This document shows, in pieces, positions 51,079-54,789 of a DNA stretch of 54,789 nt. The position numbers and the translations under genes are program-made. Below the pieces are notes generated by a model. That model was not told where the DNA came from and made no database searches. It was given only the letters and a program-made list of their open reading frames with translations. This DNA is from Paracoccaceae bacterium (GTDB lineage: Bacteria; Pseudomonadota; Alphaproteobacteria; Rhodobacterales; Rhodobacteraceae), in NCBI GenBank assembly GCA_024636555.1, contig JAGXGW010000022.1, forward strand, positions 1 to 54,789, written 5' to 3'. How positions within the stretch are numbered: position 1 is the first letter of the stretch; each line of letters starts with the position of its first letter.

Positions 51079-51482
51079 CAGACCTGCTCCAGCTCGACGA
51101 GACAGCCGTTGAAATCCTTGGGATGCAGGAACAGCACCGGCTTGCCATGCGCGCCGATTTTCGGCTCGCCCGTGCCCAGAACGCGCGCACCTGTGGATTT
51201 CAGGTGGTCACGGGCCGCAATGATATCGTCCACCTCGTAGCAGACATGATGGATTCCGCCCGAGGGGTTCTTTTCCAGAAATCCCTTGATCGGGCTGTCA
51301 TCTCCAAGAGGATAAAGCAGTTCGATCTTGGTATTGGGCAGTTCGATGAACACCACGGTCACGCCGTGGTCCGGCTCGTGCTGAGGTGCGCCGACCTTTG
51401 CGCCAAGCGCATTGCTGTATTGCGCCGAAGCCGCCTCGAGGTCAGGCACGGCGATGGCAACATGGTTAAGGCGACCGATCAT
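51078..51482 (-). CDS. mce: Methylmalonyl-CoA epimerase
   Basis: 134 residues of the VOC superfamily. Converts (S)- to (R)-methylmalonyl-CoA in propionate and ethylmalonyl-CoA pathway metabolism. MIGRLNHVAIAVPDL, TKIELLYPLGDDSPIKGFLE, GGIHHVCYEVDD and NGCLVELEQV hold the metal ligands (H7, E in KIELLYP, H in IHH, E in VELEQ). SD AGGAG lies 8 bases upstream of ATG 51482, which excludes the upstream Met. It pairs metabolically with PrpE at 19120-21009. Confidence 0.93.
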   Translation of the reverse strand: MIGRLNHVAIAVPDLEAASAQYSNALGAKVGAPQHEPDHGVTVVFIELPNTKIELLYPLGDDSPIKGFLEKNPSGGIHHVCYEVDDIIAARDHLKSTGARVLGTGEPKIGAHGKPVLFLHPKDFNGCLVELEQV

Positions 51483-51602
51483 GGGGCATCTCCTGAAGTG
51501 GGCATGTGTCACGCGCGGTTATGCGCCGCAGGGCCGCTTTAGGCAAGATCAACAGGGGCGACATCTGCGCACGGGGGCGGGTGGCGAGGCGGACGGGCGG
51601 CG

Positions 51603-51617
51603 TTAACCGCGTCTTAG
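51603..51617. promoter_or_regulatory. CtrA-like site upstream of the response regulator
   Basis: TTAACCGCGTCTTAG: TTAA-N7-TTAG, one mismatch from the CtrA consensus. It is centred about 100 bases before the response regulator start at 51711. Weaker than the perfect site at 34459. Confidence 0.35.
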
Positions 51618-51710
51618 GGTTGTTCGGCCCACTCTGTAGAGGTGAGTCGGGGGCCGTTGCGCCGAACAGCCCGGCCCTGCCCTGAAACCGCTGGACATAA
51701 GGATAGCCCC

Positions 51711-52427
51711 ATGGATGACCGCGACCCCTTTACCATGATGCGTATACCCTCGGCCGCGCGGCCCCTGTTGGGGATCACTGTCCTGCTGGTGGAGGACAGT
51801 CGCTACGCATCGGAGGCGATGCGCCTTTTATGCATGCGCTCCGGCGCGCGTATCCGGCGCGCTGACTGTCTGCGCTCCGCAAGACGGCATTTACAGGTCT
51901 ACCGTCCCTCCGTGCTGATCGTCGATCTGGGGTTGCCGGACGGGTCTGGGCTAGACCTCATCGCCGAGACGCATCAGGCATCGCCGCGCATCTCGACCAT
52001 TCTGGGGATCAGCGCCGATGACCACGGGCAGGCCCGGTGTGAAGCGGCGGGTGCTGACGGATTCCTTGCCAAACCGCTGCAATCTCTTGCCTTTTTCCAG
52101 CAGGAAGTGCTGCGACACCTGCCTGTGGAAATGCAGCGCAGCGGCCCGCAGATCTTGCATGAGCAGGTGATCCATCCCGATTTCATCGCCTACCGGGACG
52201 ATATCGCCCATATCGCCGATCTGCTGGATGGCCCGACCGATGATGCGGTTGTGTCCTATGTCACGCAGTTTCTGGAAGGCGTGGCGCGCATGGCGGGGGA
52301 CAGCGCATTATTGGTGGCGAGCCGCGCATTGCGCGCCGCACAAGACCAGCGCCGGCCGTTACGCGCAAATCTGGCGCAACTGGCTGGCCTGCTGCAGGAC
52401 CGGCTGGCAGAGCGGGTTGCGATCTGA
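51711..52427 (+). CDS. Response regulator receiver protein with an unassigned C-terminal region
   Basis: 238 residues. Residues about 22-140 form a receiver: TVLLVEDSRYASEAM with the acidic pocket, VLIVDLGLPDGSGLD with the phosphoacceptor aspartate, and ADGFLAKPLQSL with the conserved lysine. The C-terminal 90 residues (from EQVIHPDFIAYRDDIAHIAD) are helical and lack a DNA-binding or output motif I recognise; they could be an interaction or phosphotransfer-related bundle without the HxxKG histidine. Start 51711 has AAGGATA upstream. No histidine kinase is adjacent. An upstream CtrA-like site suggests cell-cycle or motility control. Confidence 0.8.
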   Translation: MDDRDPFTMMRIPSAARPLLGITVLLVEDSRYASEAMRLLCMRSGARIRRADCLRSARRHLQVYRPSVLIVDLGLPDGSGLDLIAETHQASPRISTILGISADDHGQARCEAAGADGFLAKPLQSLAFFQQEVLRHLPVEMQRSGPQILHEQVIHPDFIAYRDDIAHIADLLDGPTDDAVVSYVTQFLEGVARMAGDSALLVASRALRAAQDQRRPLRANLAQLAGLLQDRLAERVAI

Positions 52428-52604
52428 TCACCGGAGTGCCTGCGCATGCATGCGTGTGTGACATGTAACGGCCCGTTCATGCCAGCCGCAGCCACCGCAA
52501 GACTTGGACTTTCTGGTCCGTGGTTGGCGGAAAAGGGCCAAAAACCCCCTTCCACCTTGCACATATCTGCGCGGATCGCCCGATAGAAGCCTGCCCGCGC
52601 AGGA

Positions 52605-54386
52605 TCACTCCTGCGGAATGACCCGCAGGTTCAGCTCCATCAATTGCTGGCTCAATGGCTCGCTGGGTGCCCCCATCATCAGGTCTTCGGCCCGCTGGTT
52701 CATCGGGAAAAGGATGACCTCGCGGATATTCGCCTCATCGGCCAACAGCATCACGATCCGGTCGATACCCGCCGCACAGCCACCATGAGGCGGCGCGCCG
52801 TACTGGAAGGCGTTGACCATACCGCCAAAGCGTTTCTCGACCTCTTCCTTGCCGTAGCCCGCAATCTCGAAGGCTTTGAACATGATTTCCGGCTTGTGGT
52901 TCCGGATGCCCCCGCTGACCAGTTCATAGCCGTTGCAGGCCAGATCATACTGGAACCCGCGCACATCCAACGGATCACCCATCAGCGCCTCCATCCCGCC
53001 CTGCGGCATGGAGAAGGGATTGTGTTCGAAGTCGATCTTGCCGGTTTCGGCGTCCTGTTCGTAGATCGGGAAATCGACGATCCATGCAAAGGCAAAACGC
53101 TCCTTGTCGGAGAGGTTCAACTCCTCCCCGATGACAGTGCGGGCCTTGCCTGCGACGGTCTCGAACTGTTTTGGCTTGCCACCAAGGAAGAACGCCGCAT
53201 CGCCGACGCCAAGGCCGAGTTGCTGACGGATCGCCTCGGTCCGCTCGGGGCCGATGTTCTTGGCAAGGGGGCCAGCGGCTTCCATACCGCCCTCGGCCTC
53301 GCGCCAGAAGATATAGCCCATGCCGGGCAGTCCCTCTTTCTGGGCGAAGGCGTTCATGCGGTCGCAGAATTTGCGGCTGCCGCCACCGGGGGCGGGGATG
53401 GCGCGGATCTGGGTGCCGTCCTGTTCCAGCAGTTTGGCGAAGATGGCAAAGCCGGAACCGGCGAAATGCTCGGACACGACCTGCATCTTGATCGGGTTGC
53501 GCAGGTCGGGCTTGTCGGTGCCGTACCAGAGTGCTGCGTCTTTATAGGAGATCTGCGGCCAGTCGGCTGCGGCATCCACTTTACGCCCGCCGCCGAATTC
53601 CTCGAACACGCCGGCGATCACCGGCGAGATGGTGTCGAACACATCCTGCTGGGTGACAAAGGACATCTCCACGTCGAGCTGGTAGAAATCCGTGGGGCTG
53701 CGGTCGGCGCGCGGGTCCTCGTCGCGGAAACAGGGCGCGATCTGGAAATATTTGTCAAAGCCCGAGACCATCAAAAGCTGTTTGAACTGCTGCGGGGCTT
53801 GCGGCAGGGCGTAGAATTTGCCCGGATGCAGGCGCGACGGCACCAGAAAATCGCGCGCGCCCTCAGGCGAGGAGGCGGTGATGATCGGCGTCTGGTATTC
53901 GAGGAACCCCTTGTCCCACATGCGTTTACGCATCGAGGCGACCACATCGGAGCGCAACACCATGTTGCGCTGCATCGCATCGCGGCGCAGGTCGAGGAAG
54001 CGGTAGCGCAGGCGCGTTTCCTCGGGATATTCCTGATCGCCGAACACCATCAGCGGCAGTTCCTTGGCCGCCCCCAGCACTTCGATATCGCGGATGAACA
54101 CCTCGATCTCGCCGGTCGGAATCTTGGCGTTTACGAGGGAGGCATCGCGCGCCTTGACCTCGCCGTCGATGCGGATGCACCATTCGGAGCGGACTGTTTC
54201 CACTTGTGCAAAAACGGGGCTGTCGGGATCGCACAGCACTTGGGTGATGCCGTAATGGTCGCGCAGGTCGATAAACAGCAAGCCGCCATGATCGCGCACG
54301 CGGTGGACCCAGCCGGACAAGCGGACAGTATCGCCCACGTGAGAGATGTTCAGATCGGCGCAGGTATGGCTGCGATAGGCATGCAT
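52605..54386 (-). CDS. aspS: Aspartate--tRNA ligase
   Basis: 593 residues, class II synthetase of bacterial size. The OB anticodon domain is at the N-terminus ([20 protein letters not shown]). Motif 1/2 regions are RRDAMQRN and [20 protein letters not shown], and motif 3 is [19 protein letters not shown]. The bacterial GAD insertion lies between. Start 54386 ([13 protein letters not shown]) is chosen by the family start; a Met 21 bases upstream is less likely. Alphaproteobacteria without AsnS often use this enzyme as non-discriminating; that cannot be settled here. Confidence 0.95.
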   Translation of the reverse strand: MHAYRSHTCADLNISHVGDTVRLSGWVHRVRDHGGLLFIDLRDHYGITQVLCDPDSPVFAQVETVRSEWCIRIDGEVKARDASLVNAKIPTGEIEVFIRDIEVLGAAKELPLMVFGDQEYPEETRLRYRFLDLRRDAMQRNMVLRSDVVASMRKRMWDKGFLEYQTPIITASSPEGARDFLVPSRLHPGKFYALPQAPQQFKQLLMVSGFDKYFQIAPCFRDEDPRADRSPTDFYQLDVEMSFVTQQDVFDTISPVIAGVFEEFGGGRKVDAAADWPQISYKDAALWYGTDKPDLRNPIKMQVVSEHFAGSGFAIFAKLLEQDGTQIRAIPAPGGGSRKFCDRMNAFAQKEGLPGMGYIFWREAEGGMEAAGPLAKNIGPERTEAIRQQLGLGVGDAAFFLGGKPKQFETVAGKARTVIGEELNLSDKERFAFAWIVDFPIYEQDAETGKIDFEHNPFSMPQGGMEALMGDPLDVRGFQYDLACNGYELVSGGIRNHKPEIMFKAFEIAGYGKEEVEKRFGGMVNAFQYGAPPHGGCAAGIDRIVMLLADEANIREVILFPMNQRAEDLMMGAPSEPLSQQLMELNLRVIPQE

Positions 54387-54471
54387 GGGGCGGTCCCTTC
54401 GGGGCAAATGAGTTGGCCCGATACACCGCGCCTGCGCGTGGAAGTCAAGGGATCAGCCCGATTCGGGCTTT

Positions 54472-54650
54472 TCATGCGGGATCGCGGCGCATCTCGAAGC
54501 GACAGGCGGCATGACCGGTGGCGCAACAGCGCGGCTCGTGGCAGGTGAGGCGCGGATGAACGAGGGTCTGAAAGAGCCGTGTGAAGACGCCCCGATGCCA
54601 GTCGCATAAGGGATGCTCCGCCACCTCGCCGCGCACCAGTGGATTGGCAC
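54472..54650 (-). pseudogene. C-terminal remnant of a V4R-domain (BchJ-like) gene, cut by an IS3-family element
   Basis: About 59 residues remain before the IS end, finishing in TCHEPRCCATGHAACRFEMR and a TGA stop at 54472-54474. The C-x5-10-G-x3-C-x-F pattern is the end of the V4R (vinyl-4-reductase) domain, as in bacteriochlorophyll 4-vinyl reductase BchJ and some regulators. The frame runs into the left end of an insertion sequence at 54651, so the N-terminal part is missing on this side. The host function, photosynthesis or other, cannot be decided from this piece. Confidence 0.5.
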
Positions 54651-54789
54651 TGACCTGCCCCCCGGAAGTTCCCTCAAACTGATGTAGAGTCTGCCGAACC
54701 TTTGAAGGAGCAGACGACATGAGGAAAAGCCGTTTCACCGAAGCGCAGATCATCGGAATGATCAAAGAACAAGAAGCTGGCATGGCCAC
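54651..54789 (+). mobile_element. Left end of an IS3-family insertion sequence
   Basis: Begins with TGACCTGCCCCCCGGAAGTT, a terminal-repeat-like start (TGACCTGCCCCC) seen in IS3-family elements. After a 68-base leader with AAGGAG it opens a transposase OrfA. The right end and any target duplication are outside the window. Inserted in a V4R-domain gene. Confidence 0.75.
54719..54789 (+). CDS. IS3-family transposase OrfA, N-terminal fragment
   Basis: ATG 54719 opens MRKSRFTEAQIIGMIKEQEA followed by GMA at the window edge. This helix-turn-helix start (KSRFTEAQIIxxxKExExG) is diagnostic of OrfA in the IS407/IS2-like groups of IS3, which binds the element ends and normally makes the full transposase by -1 frameshifting into OrfB. 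GAAGGAG upstream is a good Shine-Dalgarno sequence. Confidence 0.88.
   Translation, partial: MRKSRFTEAQIIGMIKEQEAGMA

Noticed and set aside
54455..54472. AGCCCGA-T-TCGGGCT followed by TTTT, as a terminator
   Set aside because: The T tract follows the dyad on the plus strand, where no gene ends; on the minus strand, between the V4R remnant and aspS, there is no T tract. Possibly a chance palindrome.
1..54789. tRNA, rRNA or CRISPR arrays
   Set aside because: No cloverleaf, rRNA-like conserved block or regular direct-repeat/spacer pattern was found on either strand by eye.

Overview
The window is GC-rich and densely coded. It fits a Roseobacter-group member of the Rhodobacteraceae (Alphaproteobacteria). 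This rests on recognised protein families only, since no database search was possible: PrpE, methylmalonyl-CoA epimerase with a DUF1467 partner, a mesaconyl-CoA transferase/hydratase pair, an L-cysteate sulfo-lyase-like enzyme, paired DUF6455 proteins, CtrA-type and FNR-type sites, and several short proteins typical of Rhodobacterales. No rRNA, tRNA or CRISPR array was seen.

Layout. 1-4802: a cut-off sulfotransferase, a DMT exporter, creatinase and an AMP-forming acyl-CoA ligase. 4803-6107: an intergenic repeat, then an AT-rich islet with its own strong promoter, a 24-codon ORF and a HEPN-like protein. 6108-14320: a conserved membrane protein, a SPOR-domain protein, and a tightly overlapping minus-strand nucleoside-salvage operon (VOC-dicupin, cdd, deoA, deoB, add, upp). 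14487-21009: malic enzyme, mesaconyl-C4-CoA hydratase-like and mesaconyl-CoA transferase-like genes, and propionyl-CoA synthetase. 21129-25245: CIA30 protein, nadK, glyA and a luciferase-like monooxygenase. 25357-30629: SLC13, BCCT and MFS transporters. 30649-33669: a gamma-glutamylcyclotransferase-like protein divergent from an amidoligase, a C26 glutamine-amidotransferase-like peptidase and an alpha/beta hydrolase. 33808-36864: small membrane and secreted proteins and lepA. 36929-39965: racemase, CuyA-like and HpsN/HisD-like genes, a likely C3-sulfonate operon. 40150-46196: sirtuin, copper-handling genes, rpmB, an ABC exporter, rimO and a DCC protein. 46216-52427: tandem DUF6455 genes, M48 protease, class II HDAC-like deacetylase, nitroreductase, EI24 protein, DUF1467, mce and a response regulator. 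52605-54789: aspS, then a V4R-domain gene cut by the left end of an IS3-family element.

The metabolic theme is carbon and sulfur from small organic molecules. PrpE and Mce feed propionyl-CoA and methylmalonyl-CoA. The Mct/Meh-like pair could drain mesaconyl-CoA towards citramalyl-CoA. MaeB balances C4 acid and pyruvate. CuyA/HpsN-like enzymes would use C3 sulfonates, creatinase uses creatine, and BCCT imports betaine-type solutes. The least described pieces are the amidoligase cluster, the VOC-dicupin protein leading the nucleoside operon, the AT-rich HEPN islet, and two families of dispersed intergenic repeats.
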